A stretch of 64,000 nt of DNA from Acidobacteriota bacterium (lineage in GTDB: Bacteria > Acidobacteriota > Vicinamibacteria > Fen-336), in contig WYBL01000120.1 of assembly GCA_011526565.1 (NCBI GenBank), positions 19,743-83,742 of the forward strand, written 5' to 3'. The translations under genes and the position numbers were made by a program. Positions within the stretch are counted from its first letter, which is position 1. Each line of letters opens with the position of its first letter. Below the pieces are notes generated by a model, which saw only the letters and a program-made list of their open reading frames with translations, ran no database searches and was not told where the DNA came from. Positions 31,635 to 40,978 of this stretch are shown here, piece after piece.

Positions 31635-33599
31635 GTGGGGCGCGCGCGACGCCGCGGGGCCCCGCGCCCCACCTCCCCCGCCTCGGCCGCGGCGCCCGGA
31701 TTCCGCCTCGATCGGGCGCTGTGGGCGGCCACCGCCGCAGTCCTGCTCCTGCTGGCGGCGGTCGCCGACGACCGTCACGTCGGCCTGATCGCGGACGGCC
31801 GCCAGATGATCCGCACGGCCGTCGCGCTGGTCGAGACCGGCGGCATCGGGCAGGCGCGGGGACGCGACTTCACGTGGGAGCGCGAGGCGGACGCCGTGTC
31901 GCGCTTCGGCATGGCGACCAGCCTGCTGCAGGTGCCTGCGGCCTGGCTCGCCCCGGGCGTCGAGCGGCGACACGGCCCGGGCGCGTCGCAGGCGCTGTTC
32001 CTCGTGCTGCCCTGGCTCGGCGTCGGCGTGGCCGCGGCCGCGGCGGGGGCGCTCGCCCGGAGGCTCGGCGGCGACGATCGGCGGGTGGTCGCGGCAGTGC
32101 TGCTCGCCTCGGTCGCCGGGCCGCTCGGGTCGTACGCGCACCTGGAGTTCTCGGAGCCGGTGCAGGCCGCTGCGCTCGCGCTCGCGCTGCTCGGCGCGTT
32201 CGTCGCGGGCTCGTCGGCGCGGCCGCGTCCTGCGCTGGAGCTGGTCGCCGGCTTCGCCGCGGGCTTCGCGGTGCTCGCCAAGAGCAGCCTGCTGGCCGCG
32301 GCGCCGTGGACGCTTCTGCCGCTGCTGGCCGGCGACCGCGCGCGCGCGCGGCGTGCCCTGACCTTCGCCGCGGCGGGTGCCGCGCTGCCGCTGCTGGCCT
32401 GGGCCACGTTCGAGTTTGCCCGCTTCGGCCGCCTGTTCGGCGGCTACCCGGACGACCGCTTCACCCACCCGTGGTTCGACGGCCTGTGGCGGCTGCTGGT
32501 CGGACCCAACCGCGGCCTGCTCTGGTTCTGGCCCGCGCTGCCCGCGTTCGCGTGGGTCGGAGTGCGGCTGCTGCGGGCGCAGCCGCGCGGCGCCACCGCC
32601 CTCGCGTGGACGGGCGCGGCGCTCGCGCTGGGTGCCCAACTCGCGGCGGCGGCCGGTTACTGGGGCTGGCACGGGATGGAGGGCTGGGGCCCGCGCCTGA
32701 TCGTCGCCGCGCTGCCGTTGCTCGCGCCATTCGCCGTCCTCGTGCCCAGTCGCGCGGCACTCGCCGCAGTCGTCGGCCTCGGCCTGCTCTCGAACCTGCC
32801 GCCGCTCGTCCAGCACCCGACGCCGGTCGCGACGTACGTGACCAACCTGCCGTGGCCCGAGGTCGCAGCGGACGAAGTCCAGCGGTACCCCTTCTACGCC
32901 ACCGGGCGCTCCTCCGCCGGCGAACCCACTGTCGTGCCTTTCGAGGCGCTGGAGATGGAGCCTGCGGCGCTGCCGTGGCGCACCTACCTGTGGCTCGCCG
33001 CGGGGGCCCGTCTCGACGATGCGGCGCTGGCGACGCGACTCTCGTCCCCGCCGTGGGCTGCCGCGCGGCCCGACCTGGCACCGGCCTCACCGTGGGCGCC
33101 GCAGGCGGCGCGCACCGTCGCGCCGCCGCCGCGCTGGGGCTACCTCGGCCGCAGCGTCGCCGGCGACGGGGGACCCTACGCGAGCGTCTATCTCGACGCG
33201 CTGCTCGACCAGGCCGTGCTCGCCCACCAGCGTGGGCAGGTGCTGCTGGGTCTCGAGCTGGCGATGCGGCGGCTCTCGCTGCGGGCCGACGGAGAGGCCG
33301 GGGCCTGGGCCCTCGAGAGCCTGCGGCGGGCGGGGCGGCCGCAGGACGCGGAGCCGCTGCTGCGCTCGCTGTCGCAGGAGGCCCGGGCCCATCCGCTCGT
33401 CAACGGCGCCCTCGCCCTGTTCGACCGCGACGGCGGCGAGGAGCAGCGGGCCCACGCGCTGCTGCGCTCGGTGGCCGGCGCGTTCCCCGACACCGCCGTC
33501 GTCGAGGCCATCGCGCAGCCGACCTCGGCGTGGCCGGCGACGCTGGACGAGCTGACCCGCGTGCGCCGCCGCGACGCCCAGGTGGCGCGACCGGAGTAG
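31635..33599 (+). CDS. Polytopic membrane protein, possible GT-C glycosyltransferase, with TPR-like tail
   Basis: 654 residues, proposed GTG start at 31635. About ten hydrophobic helices run from residue 30 to about 390 (AALWAATAAVLLLLAAV-like start, then VLLASVAGPLGSYAHLEF, ALTFAAAGAALPLLAWATF). The first loop (VGLIADGRQMIRTAVALVE) and the late YWGWHGMEGWGPRLIVAALP recall GT-C mannosyltransferase-like proteins, but no definite catalytic motif is seen. The C-terminal 130 residues are soluble and helical with a TPR-like look (AVLAHQRGQVLLGLELAMRR, RRAGRPQDAEPLLRSL). The exact function is not recognised. It converges on the second TonB receptor, whose terminator lies in the short gap. Confidence 0.68.
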   Translation: MGRARRRGAPRPTSPASAAAPGFRLDRALWAATAAVLLLLAAVADDRHVGLIADGRQMIRTAVALVETGGIGQARGRDFTWEREADAVSRFGMATSLLQVPAAWLAPGVERRHGPGASQALFLVLPWLGVGVAAAAAGALARRLGGDDRRVVAAVLLASVAGPLGSYAHLEFSEPVQAAALALALLGAFVAGSSARPRPALELVAGFAAGFAVLAKSSLLAAAPWTLLPLLAGDRARARRALTFAAAGAALPLLAWATFEFARFGRLFGGYPDDRFTHPWFDGLWRLLVGPNRGLLWFWPALPAFAWVGVRLLRAQPRGATALAWTGAALALGAQLAAAAGYWGWHGMEGWGPRLIVAALPLLAPFAVLVPSRAALAAVVGLGLLSNLPPLVQHPTPVATYVTNLPWPEVAADEVQRYPFYATGRSSAGEPTVVPFEALEMEPAALPWRTYLWLAAGARLDDAALATRLSSPPWAAARPDLAPASPWAPQAARTVAPPPRWGYLGRSVAGDGGPYASVYLDALLDQAVLAHQRGQVLLGLELAMRRLSLRADGEAGAWALESLRRAGRPQDAEPLLRSLSQEARAHPLVNGALALFDRDGGEEQRAHALLRSVAGAFPDTAVVEAIAQPTSAWPATLDELTRVRRRDAQVARPE

Positions 33600-33609
33600 C
33601 GCCCGAACG

Positions 33610-33639
33610 AAAACGGGGGAGGGCCGAAGCCCTCCCCCG
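33610..33639 (-). terminator. Intrinsic terminator of the second TonB receptor gene, UUCG tetraloop
   Basis: An 11-bp perfect stem: CGGGGGAGGGC at 33614-33624 and GCCCTCCCCCG at 33629-33639, loop CGAA. Read on the minus strand the loop is UUCG, a very stable tetraloop, and the stem is followed by TTTT (33613-33610). It sits about 45 bases after the receptor stop at 33685. The T run is only on the minus side, so it serves the receptor gene. Confidence 0.85.
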
Positions 33640-33684
33640 CGGATGCGGGCCGGCCCCGAGGGGCCGACCCGGATCAGGTGCGAA

Positions 33685-36666
33685 CTAGAACGACAGCTTC
33701 GCGGAGAGACGGACCTCGCGCGGAGCCTGGAAGGCGTTGGCCAGGTTGAACCGGACATCCGTGATGCTCGGGGTGATCAGGCTCTCGTAGTTCCAGCCAC
33801 CGGCGAAGAACTGGTTCGTCGTCAGCGGCAGCGAGCCGAACGTGCGCTCGTTGTGGCGCCGGGTCTCGGCGTCGCGGTCGAACAGGTTGAGGATCGTCAC
33901 GCCGAGCTGGAGGCTGGCCTTGCCGAACTTGAAGTCCTGGTAGATCGACAGGTCGGTGTTGATCAGCCAGTCCGTGCGGTCGAGGTTGCCGCGACCGTAC
34001 GGGAAGAACGGGATGCTGGCCCCGACGAAAGCCTCTTCGGAGGTCGGGATGCCGCTGGCGACGTTCTGGTTGATCGAGAACGTCATGTCCCACGGCGCGC
34101 GGTAGATGGCCTGCGCCTTGAAGTTGTGCGGACGGTCGGTGCCGAGCTTGCCGTACACCAGGTCGCCGTTGCGGTCGAACATGTTCTCGATGTGGTCGAA
34201 GAAGCGGTTCACGTTCGGCGAGGTGCGGCCGTCCTCGTCGGAGCTGGCCAGACCCGAGTAGTTGCCGTACAGCTTGCTGAGCGTGTAGTTGGCGAACAGC
34301 GCCCAGTTGTTCGAGAAGCGCTTCTCGAACGTGAACTCCATGGCCGTGTACTCGCGCTTCGCCTTCGCGAAGTTCGGGATGCCGGGGTCGGCCAGCGACA
34401 GCGAGATGCCCTCGCCCGGGTTCGCGATGTAGTACACCTCACCGACGCCGGGGACGACGATGCCGACGTCCTCGATCGTCCGGATCAGGTTCTTGCGCAC
34501 GAAGCGGGCGCCGACCACCATCGAGTTGCCCAGCTCGTGCGTCACGCCGAACTGGATCTCCATCTGCTTCATCGGCTTCAGGTCGGGGTCGACCGTCGAG
34601 TCGAGGTCTTCTGCCGAGTTGAAGCGGCGGTCGAGGACCTCGATGAACGTGCCCGCCGCGCAGCTCGGCCGCTCGGCGATGGTGTTGGTCCCGGTGGCGC
34701 AACCGGCCCCGTTAAGCGTGAAGTTCGGGTTGTCCCAGGTGAAGAAGTAGTCGACCCACTTGTCGCCGCCGAACGAGCCGCGCGGCATCTCGTACTTCAT
34801 CACGTCGTAGTACAGGCCCCAGGAGCCGTACGCCTTCCACTTCTGGTCGCCGGTGAGGTCGTAGGCGAAGCCGACGCGCGGCGCCAGCTTCTCGTCGAGG
34901 CCGAACTCGATCGGAACCTCGACGCCGGCCGAGCCGAAGTTCGGGACGCGCTCGTGCTCGGCGCGCAGGCCCAGGTTCAGGGTCAGGCGCGGCGAGACCT
35001 TCCAGGTGTCCTGGATGAAGAACGCGTCGTTGCGGCTCTCGACCGCGCCGAGCGTCGAGATGTTGAGCAGGCGGAAGTAGCCATAGGTGCCCTGCGCCGT
35101 CTGGCCCGTCGAGGTGCGGTAGGAGCGGCCGGCGTAGTACAGGATGCGGTCGGCGTTGTAGCCGGCCTGCACGTCGTTGTAGATCTTCTCGATCTGGGCG
35201 CCGAACTTGATCTGGTGGTCGCCCGCGCCACTGAAGAAGTACGTGGCGTCGATGCCGAGGAAGTCGCGCTTGTACTCGTCTTTCGCCTGGGCGTCGGTGA
35301 CCAGGACGTCCGAGGTGAAGCCCGCGCCGCGGTTGAACGATCCCAGGGCGGCCAGACCGGCCGGCGTGCTGCCGGTCGAGAAGTTGTGGATCAGGCCCGG
35401 GAAGTTGACGCCCGTGCTCTCGCCGTCGGTCCGATAGCGACCGCCGCGGGCCGAGACGACGAACGTGCTGGTCGGGAACCAGTCGAGCGAGGCGGACATC
35501 GTCTCGCGATCACCCTTGAACCCGCGGGTGTACTGGCTGGGATCCGTCAGCGACGTGCGGCCGTCCTGGCCGGGCAGCGTGCCTTCGGTCTCGTAGGGCG
35601 AGAAGTTGGCGCCCACGCGGAACAGCAGCTTGGAGCTGATGTTGCCGGAGATGTTGGCCGCCCAGTAGTTGACCGTGGTGTCCCGGTCGAAGCTGTTGGT
35701 CACGCCGTTGGTGAAGTTCACGGTCCGGGTCGTCTTGGTGATCCCCGGCTGGTAGGAGCCGAAGAAGAACAGCTTGTCCTTGAGGATCGGGCCGCTCAGG
35801 AAGAAGCCCGGGTCCCAGCGGGTCTCATCGTCCTTTTCGGGATTGACGTAGACGGCCGTGTTGCTGGTCAGGCTCTCCCGCAGCAGCGGACGAACCGGAC
35901 CGCCCCACGAGCGGTCCTGGTACTGGGTCAGGACGCCGCCGTGGAACTGGTTGTTGCCGCTCTTGGTGATGGCGTTGACGACGCCACCGGTCGAGCCGCC
36001 GAACTCGGCCTGGTAGCCGGCCGACTTGACCTGGACTTCCTCGATGAAGTCCGCGCGCATCGGCACCGAGTTGATGCCCTCCTGCGGGCTGGTGGTGTCG
36101 ATGCCGTCGATGACGAAGCGGTTCTCGGAGCCGGACGAGCCGTCGATCGAGATGCCGCCCGCCTGCGACTCGTCGGCAGCGCCGGCGGCCTGGGCCACGA
36201 CGTCCGTGAAGTCGCGGCCACGCGGGATCAGGTCGATGCGCTCGCGCGAGATCGAGGTCGCGGTCGCCGAAGACGTGATGTCCACGGCCGCGGCCTCGCC
36301 GATGACGTTGATCGTCTCGGTCACGCTCGAGAGCTGGAGCGTGAACTCGGCGCGGGCCGTGGTGCCGACGGCGACATCGACGCTGGCCTCGGCGCGCGAG
36401 AAGCCCGCCAGGCTGGCCACGATCTTGTAGCGGCCCGAGGGCAGGCGCGGGAAGCGGTACTCGCCCTTGGCGTCGGTGACGACGGAAATCAGGCCGGCGG
36501 GGCCCGAGGCCTCGACGGTGGCGCCCGGCAGCACGGCGCCGTCGGGGCTCTTCACGACGCCGGCGACCGTGCCGGCGGTCTCCTGCGCGTGCAGCGCAGG
36601 AGTGATCAGCAACAACAGGGCAAGGCCCAGCACCCACCAGCGGCGGGATGCGTTGTTCAGGGTCAT
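33685..36666 (-). CDS. TonB-dependent receptor, Oar-like, with carboxypeptidase-regulatory domain
   Basis: 993 residues with ATG at 36666 preferred over 36681, because GGAG lies eight bases before the 36666 start. Signal peptide WWVLGLALLLLITPALHA; CarboxypepD_reg-like domain (GTVAGVVKSPDGAVLPGATV, residues about 25-110); plug with RFVIDGIDTTSPQEGINSVP and VNAITKSGNNQFHGGV; long beta-barrel ending in RLSAKLSF, a C-terminal Phe as in BAM substrates. It shares the fold and length with the receptor at 27316 but is clearly a different paralogue. The substrate is unknown. A solute-binding protein gene lies upstream on the same strand, 243 bases away. Confidence 0.93.
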   Translation of the reverse strand: MTLNNASRRWWVLGLALLLLITPALHAQETAGTVAGVVKSPDGAVLPGATVEASGPAGLISVVTDAKGEYRFPRLPSGRYKIVASLAGFSRAEASVDVAVGTTARAEFTLQLSSVTETINVIGEAAAVDITSSATATSISRERIDLIPRGRDFTDVVAQAAGAADESQAGGISIDGSSGSENRFVIDGIDTTSPQEGINSVPMRADFIEEVQVKSAGYQAEFGGSTGGVVNAITKSGNNQFHGGVLTQYQDRSWGGPVRPLLRESLTSNTAVYVNPEKDDETRWDPGFFLSGPILKDKLFFFGSYQPGITKTTRTVNFTNGVTNSFDRDTTVNYWAANISGNISSKLLFRVGANFSPYETEGTLPGQDGRTSLTDPSQYTRGFKGDRETMSASLDWFPTSTFVVSARGGRYRTDGESTGVNFPGLIHNFSTGSTPAGLAALGSFNRGAGFTSDVLVTDAQAKDEYKRDFLGIDATYFFSGAGDHQIKFGAQIEKIYNDVQAGYNADRILYYAGRSYRTSTGQTAQGTYGYFRLLNISTLGAVESRNDAFFIQDTWKVSPRLTLNLGLRAEHERVPNFGSAGVEVPIEFGLDEKLAPRVGFAYDLTGDQKWKAYGSWGLYYDVMKYEMPRGSFGGDKWVDYFFTWDNPNFTLNGAGCATGTNTIAERPSCAAGTFIEVLDRRFNSAEDLDSTVDPDLKPMKQMEIQFGVTHELGNSMVVGARFVRKNLIRTIEDVGIVVPGVGEVYYIANPGEGISLSLADPGIPNFAKAKREYTAMEFTFEKRFSNNWALFANYTLSKLYGNYSGLASSDEDGRTSPNVNRFFDHIENMFDRNGDLVYGKLGTDRPHNFKAQAIYRAPWDMTFSINQNVASGIPTSEEAFVGASIPFFPYGRGNLDRTDWLINTDLSIYQDFKFGKASLQLGVTILNLFDRDAETRRHNERTFGSLPLTTNQFFAGGWNYESLITPSITDVRFNLANAFQAPREVRLSAKLSF

Positions 36667-36710
36667 TCGAGGATCTCCCATCCGATGTCGATATCCCTTC
36701 GCCTCGATCC

Positions 36711-36896
36711 TCCCCCTGGGTCAGGGGGTGCAGGAACGAGCTCCGAAGAGAGTCTGACCCCGAGTGAGCAAACGTCATTCCAGGTCAAGGAACGTCAACA
36801 GAGACCCGGGAAGTCAGTGAAATGAATGAGCTTGATAGGCCGGGGCGATTTCGGTTCGGAACAGCTCGCTCCATTCGGTTGGGTGTGAATCCAACC
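36711..36896 (-). promoter_or_regulatory. Upstream region of the second TonB receptor with shared blocks and an inverted repeat
   Basis: Holds CTGACCC(A)GGGGGA (36724-36711, minus), 45-58 bases before the start, similar to the block before the other receptor. At 36873-36887 (plus) the 15-mer ATTCGGTTGGGTGTG matches the other region at 14 of 15 bases. Here it is part of GGTTGG-N8-CCAACC (36877-36896). Both elements may be regulator sites. The GGTTGG hairpin follows the stop of the gene at 36910 but has no T run. Confidence 0.35.
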
Positions 36897-36909
36897 TGTC
36901 GGATCCAGC

Positions 36910-37701
36910 CTACTCGCGGGAGCGCTTGAGGATCTCCAGTCCCGACTCCCCGAAGTACTTCACGACCAGCCGCGACCACGTCTGGGTGCGTCGGACGTTG
37001 ACCACGTAGGCGTCGAGCGCGGCCCGGAGCTTCGGCTCGTCGGGCCGCACGGCGAAGCCGACGCTGGTCGGTGCCCCGACGAATGCGCCCGTCTGGAGAT
37101 CCGGGTCGCGACGGGCTTCGACCAGGGCCCAGACGACCGAGAACACGGCCGCCTCGACGCGCCCGGAGCGAAGCCCGGCCACCAGCGCCGCGGCCGAGTC
37201 GAACCCCCCGTCGACCTGGGCCACCGGCACGCCGGCGGCCGCCACCTCTTCAGCCCACGACGAGCCCGGGATCGTGCCCACCTTCAACCGGCGCAGCGCC
37301 TCGACGCTGTCGATCCGCGGCGCCGGCCGGCGGTTGACCGCGAGGTGACGGATCGGGAACACCTCGGCGCTGAAGTCCACCTGCCTGCGCCGCGCCGGGG
37401 TGTCGACCAGGCCACCCGCCACGAGATCTCCGCGGCCCTCGAGCAGCGCCGGCAACCGCTCGTCGAGGCTCGCGACCGTGACCACCTCCAGCGTGAGCCC
37501 GTGCAGCGACGCGAAGCCCTGGAGCAGTTCGGCCTCGAGGCCGGGATTGGCGGCGGCCTGCGGCGCGTAGAGCTCGGCCAGGTTGTCGGCCCACACGATC
37601 ACCCGCAGCTTGCCCGAGCTGCGGATGGCGTCGAGGTCGGCCACGGCGGACGGAGCGAGGGCGAGCGAGAGGACACCTGCGGCCAGGAGGGGAAAGTGCA
37701 T
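36910..37701 (-). CDS. Periplasmic solute-binding protein, family 3 type
   Basis: 263 residues. Signal peptide MHFPLLAAGVLSLALAPSAVA, then LDAIRSSGKLRVIVWADNLA, the usual start of type 3 (amino-acid/MltF-like) binding proteins. GLEAELLQGFASLHGLTLEVV, GRGDLVAGGLVDTPARRRQVDFSAE and LRRLKVGTIPGSSWAEEV complete the two-lobe pattern. No ABC permease of the amino-acid type lies nearby; the next genes (37729 onward) are ABC-2 exporters 27 bases downstream on the same strand. It may be an orphan binding protein or a sensor-like periplasmic protein. Confidence 0.82.
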   Translation of the reverse strand: MHFPLLAAGVLSLALAPSAVADLDAIRSSGKLRVIVWADNLAELYAPQAAANPGLEAELLQGFASLHGLTLEVVTVASLDERLPALLEGRGDLVAGGLVDTPARRRQVDFSAEVFPIRHLAVNRRPAPRIDSVEALRRLKVGTIPGSSWAEEVAAAGVPVAQVDGGFDSAAALVAGLRSGRVEAAVFSVVWALVEARRDPDLQTGAFVGAPTSVGFAVRPDEPKLRAALDAYVVNVRRTQTWSRLVVKYFGESGLEILKRSRE

Positions 37702-37728
37702 GCCGGAGCATACGCAAACGGCCTCGGT

Positions 37729-38874
37729 TCAGTCGAGGCGCTTGCGGAAGCGGGCGGCGGCGACGGCGAGGATCGAGAGGCCCATCACGAGCAGGGTCAG
37801 CGCCTGCGGCCACAGCACGTCGAGGCCGGCGCCCTTCAGGAAGATGCCGCGCAGGATCGTCGCGTAGTAGCGCACCGGGATCAGGTAGGTGAACCACTGG
37901 ATCGCCACCGGCATGTTCTCGATCGGGAAGATCAGGCCGGAGAGATAGATCATCGGCAGCATCAGCGTGAAGGTGGCGACCATCATCGCCTGCTGCTGGT
38001 TGGCGACCAGCGTGGAGACGAGCAGCCCCAGCCCCAGCGTGTTGAGGATGAAGACCAGCGAGAGGCCGAACAGCAGGGCGAAGCTGCCCTCGAGCGGCAC
38101 CCCGAAGCCGAACACCGCGACCGCCGAGACGAGGCAGACCTGGACCATGCCGATCACGCCGAACGGGAACAGCTTGCCGACCAGCAGTTGCCAGGCGTGG
38201 ACGGGCGTGACGATGATCTGCTCCAGGGTCCCGATCTCCTTCTCGCGCACCACGCCCATCGCCGAGAGCAGCATGGTCATGATCATCAGGATCATGGCCA
38301 GCACCGCGGGCACGTAGAACCAGCGGCTCTTCAGGTCCGGGTTCCACAGCACGCGCGGCAGCAGCTCGGTGCGCCCGGGGCGCGCGGTTCCCGCGAGGAC
38401 GGCCCCCAGCCGCTCCTGCAGCCGCTCGGCCGAGAGCCCGGACACGATGCGCGCCCCGTAGCCCAGGGCCACGGTCACCGCGGAGGAGTCGCTGCCGTCG
38501 GCGAGGAGCTGGACCCGCGCGCTGCGGCCGGCGCCGAGGCGGGCGGCGTAGCCGGGCTCGATCACCAGCGCGAGCTGGGCGTCGCCGCGGACGAGCCACG
38601 GGTCGGCGGCGTCGGGCTCGTCCTCGACGCCGACCAGCTCGAAGTAGCCGGAGGCGGTGAAGCGCTGGTGGAGCGCGCGGCTCTCCGCGGTCCGGTCCTG
38701 GTCGACGAGCACCATCGGCACCCGCGTCACGTCGGTGTTGACGGCGAAACCGAAGACGACGATCTGCACGACCGGCGCGACGAAGATCATCGGGATCATG
38801 CGCACGTCCTGCTTGAGCTGCAGGAACTCCTTGACGATCACCCGCCACAGCACGTAGAGGCCGTCGCCGCGCAT
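37729..38874 (-). CDS. ABC-2 type efflux permease (YbhR/YbhS-like)
   Basis: 381-residue membrane component. The first TM near residues 28-48 (PMIFVAPVVQIVVFGFAVNT) is followed by a large extracytoplasmic loop and then five helices (VLAMILMIMTMLLSAMGV, GVIGMVQVCLVSAVAVFGF, LMLPMIYLSGLIFPIENM). The motif VVREKEIGTLEQIIVTPV is the hallmark of ABC-2 exporters. It overlaps the preceding permease gene stop by one base (TGATG). It is the last gene of the TetR-HlyD-ABC-TolC-ABC-permease operon and likely pairs with the second permease as a heterodimer. Confidence 0.9.
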   Translation of the reverse strand: MRGDGLYVLWRVIVKEFLQLKQDVRMIPMIFVAPVVQIVVFGFAVNTDVTRVPMVLVDQDRTAESRALHQRFTASGYFELVGVEDEPDAADPWLVRGDAQLALVIEPGYAARLGAGRSARVQLLADGSDSSAVTVALGYGARIVSGLSAERLQERLGAVLAGTARPGRTELLPRVLWNPDLKSRWFYVPAVLAMILMIMTMLLSAMGVVREKEIGTLEQIIVTPVHAWQLLVGKLFPFGVIGMVQVCLVSAVAVFGFGVPLEGSFALLFGLSLVFILNTLGLGLLVSTLVANQQQAMMVATFTLMLPMIYLSGLIFPIENMPVAIQWFTYLIPVRYYATILRGIFLKGAGLDVLWPQALTLLVMGLSILAVAAARFRKRLD

Positions 38875-40004
38875 CAGTGCTCCTTGCGCGCGAGGCGCAG
38901 CGACGCCGCGGTGATCGTCAGCAGCGCGAAGCCGGCGAGCCAGGCGAGCTGGTCCCAGTACGGCGCGAGGCCTGCCCCCTTCAGCACGATCCCGCGCATC
39001 ACCACGAGGTAGTAGCGGGCCGGCACGACGTGGGTGATCACCTGCAGCGGCTCCGGCATCACCCGGATCTGGAACACGAAGCCGGACAGCAGCACCGCGG
39101 GCAGCAGCGAGGTCAGCAGGCCGACCTGGAAGGCCAGCGCCTGCGAGTCGACGACGGTCGAGATCAGCAGCCCCCAGGCCAGCGCGCCGACCAGGTAGAG
39201 CAGCGTCGCCAGGAACAGGTCCAGGTAGCTGCCGCGGACCGCCACGCCGAACAGGAGGCGGGCCGCGACCAGCAGGATCACGGTCACCAGCAGCGACAGC
39301 AGCAGGTAGGGCGCGGTCTTGCCCAGGATCAGCTCCAGCGTGCGCAGTGGCGCCACCCGCAACTGCTCCATCGTGCCGCGCTCCTTCTCGCGCACGATCG
39401 ACATCGCGGTCGACAGCACCGCGGTCAGCATCAGCAGGAAGCCGGCCAGCCCCGGCACCAGGAACTGGGTGGAGCGCAGCTCGGGATTGAAGTAGACGCG
39501 GGGCCGGAAGTCGACCGGCGGCTCGGCGGCGCGGCCCGTCTGCAGCAGCGTGCGGCGCAGGGCGCCGAGGTTGAGGTCCTGCACCAGCGCGTCGGCGTAG
39601 CCGAGGATGGTCGTCGCCATCTGCGAGTCGGTGCCGTCGAGCACCATCTGGACCCGCCCCGTGCGGCCCGCCTGCAAGTCGCGGCCGTAGCCCTCGGGAA
39701 TCACCAGCACGGCCCGGACCTCGCCGCGGCGGCTGGCGGCGTCCAGGTCGGAGCCGGCCGGGTAGCTGCGCACCAGGTCGAAGTAGGTGGAGTTGACGAA
39801 GGTCGCGAGCAGCTCGCGGCTCTGCGGCGACTGGTCGCGGTCCTGGACGCCGAGTGCCACGTGGCGCACGTCGAAGTTCAGCGCGAAGCCGTAGAGGGCG
39901 AAGATGAACGCGGGCAGGCCGAGCAGCATCAGCAGGCTGAACGGGTCGCGCGCGATCTGCCGCACCTCCTTGGCCGCCACCGCCCACGCCTTCTTCGGGT
40001 TCAT
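38874..40004 (-). CDS. ABC-2 type efflux permease (YbhS/YbhR-like)
   Basis: 376 residues with the same layout as its neighbour: TM1 (SLLMLLGLPAFIFALYGFAL), a periplasmic loop of about 130 residues and five C-terminal helices. IVREKERGTMEQLRVAPL is the conserved cytoplasmic motif. It lies 9 bases after the second ATPase gene and overlaps the next permease by one base. The two permeases together resemble the YbhS/YbhR pair that exports drugs or, in some reports, anions and polyamines; the substrate here is unknown. Confidence 0.9.
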   Translation of the reverse strand: MNPKKAWAVAAKEVRQIARDPFSLLMLLGLPAFIFALYGFALNFDVRHVALGVQDRDQSPQSRELLATFVNSTYFDLVRSYPAGSDLDAASRRGEVRAVLVIPEGYGRDLQAGRTGRVQMVLDGTDSQMATTILGYADALVQDLNLGALRRTLLQTGRAAEPPVDFRPRVYFNPELRSTQFLVPGLAGFLLMLTAVLSTAMSIVREKERGTMEQLRVAPLRTLELILGKTAPYLLLSLLVTVILLVAARLLFGVAVRGSYLDLFLATLLYLVGALAWGLLISTVVDSQALAFQVGLLTSLLPAVLLSGFVFQIRVMPEPLQVITHVVPARYYLVVMRGIVLKGAGLAPYWDQLAWLAGFALLTITAASLRLARKEH

Positions 40005-40013
40005 CCGCTGGCC

Positions 40014-40973
40014 TCAGGCCGAGACCGCGCCGGCCTGGCGCCGGGCGTCGGACTCCTCGATGTGGTGGATGAAGACGTCCTCGAGCGACGGCAGGATGCG
40101 GGCGACCGCGCACGGCAGGTTGCCCTGCGCGGCGAGCAGCGCCTCGATCCGCTCGCGGCCGGCCTCCGCGTCGCGCACGATCACGTGCAGCCGGGTGCCG
40201 AACATCGAGGCCTCGAGCGCCCACTCCTCGCGGGCCAGCGCGTCGAGCGCCTCGGCGGGCCGCGGCGCCTGCACCTCGAGCACGGCGCGGCCCGCGAACA
40301 CCTGCTTCAGCTCCGACACGGTGCCGAGCGCGTCGAGGCGACCGGCGTGGATCAGCGCGAGGCGGGCGCAGTGCTCGGCCTCGTCGAGGTAGTGGGTGGT
40401 GACGAAGACCGTGACCCCGTCAGCCGCCATCTCGTCGATCAGGCGCCAGAAGCGGCGCCGCGAGATCGGGTCGACGCCGGAGGTCGGCTCGTCGAGGAAG
40501 AGTACCCGGGGCGCGTGCAGCACCGAGCAGGCCAGCGCCAGCCGCTGCTTCCAGCCGCCGGGCAGGGTGCCGGTCAGCCGCGACTCCATGCCCTCGAGCC
40601 CCGCCATGTGCACGGCCCACGCCTCGCGCTCCTGCAGCCGGGCGCCGCGCAGGCCGTACACGCCGCCGAAGAAGCGCAGGTTGGCGGCGACCGTCAGGTC
40701 CTCGTACAGGCTGAAGCGCTGGCTCATGTAGCCGATCCGGCGTTTCACCTCCTCGGGGTGTTTGGCGACGTCGATGCCCTGCACCTCCGCGAGCCCGGAG
40801 CTGGGGGCGAGCAGGCCGCACAGCATGCGGATCGTCGTCGACTTGCCGGCGCCGTTGCTGCCGAGGAAGCCGAACACCTCGCCGGGCGCCACCTCGAAGC
40901 TGACGCGGTCCACGGCCACGAAGTCGCCGAAGCGCTTGGAGAGCTCGTGGACGCGGACGGCCGGCGCGGACAT
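40014..40973 (-). CDS. ABC exporter ATPase (YbhF C-terminal-half type)
   Basis: 319-residue ATP-binding protein: Walker A GSNGAGKS at 38-45, Q loop GYMSQRFSLYEDL, signature LPGGWKQRLALAC and Walker B VLFLDEPTSGVDP, switch His in FVTTHYLDEAEHC. The unusual LPGGW signature matches the second half of YbhF. It has an extra C-terminal domain of about 100 residues, common to drug-export ATPases. It lies five bases after the TolC gene and just before two permeases. It should pair with the other ATPase at 42298. Confidence 0.92.
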   Translation of the reverse strand: MSAPAVRVHELSKRFGDFVAVDRVSFEVAPGEVFGFLGSNGAGKSTTIRMLCGLLAPSSGLAEVQGIDVAKHPEEVKRRIGYMSQRFSLYEDLTVAANLRFFGGVYGLRGARLQEREAWAVHMAGLEGMESRLTGTLPGGWKQRLALACSVLHAPRVLFLDEPTSGVDPISRRRFWRLIDEMAADGVTVFVTTHYLDEAEHCARLALIHAGRLDALGTVSELKQVFAGRAVLEVQAPRPAEALDALAREEWALEASMFGTRLHVIVRDAEAGRERIEALLAAQGNLPCAVARILPSLEDVFIHHIEESDARRQAGAVSA

Positions 40974-40978
40974 CGGCT

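Noticed and set aside
36877..36896. GGTTGG-N8-CCAACC hairpin as terminator of the solute-binding protein gene
   Set aside because: It has no T run after the stem; kept only as a possible regulator site.
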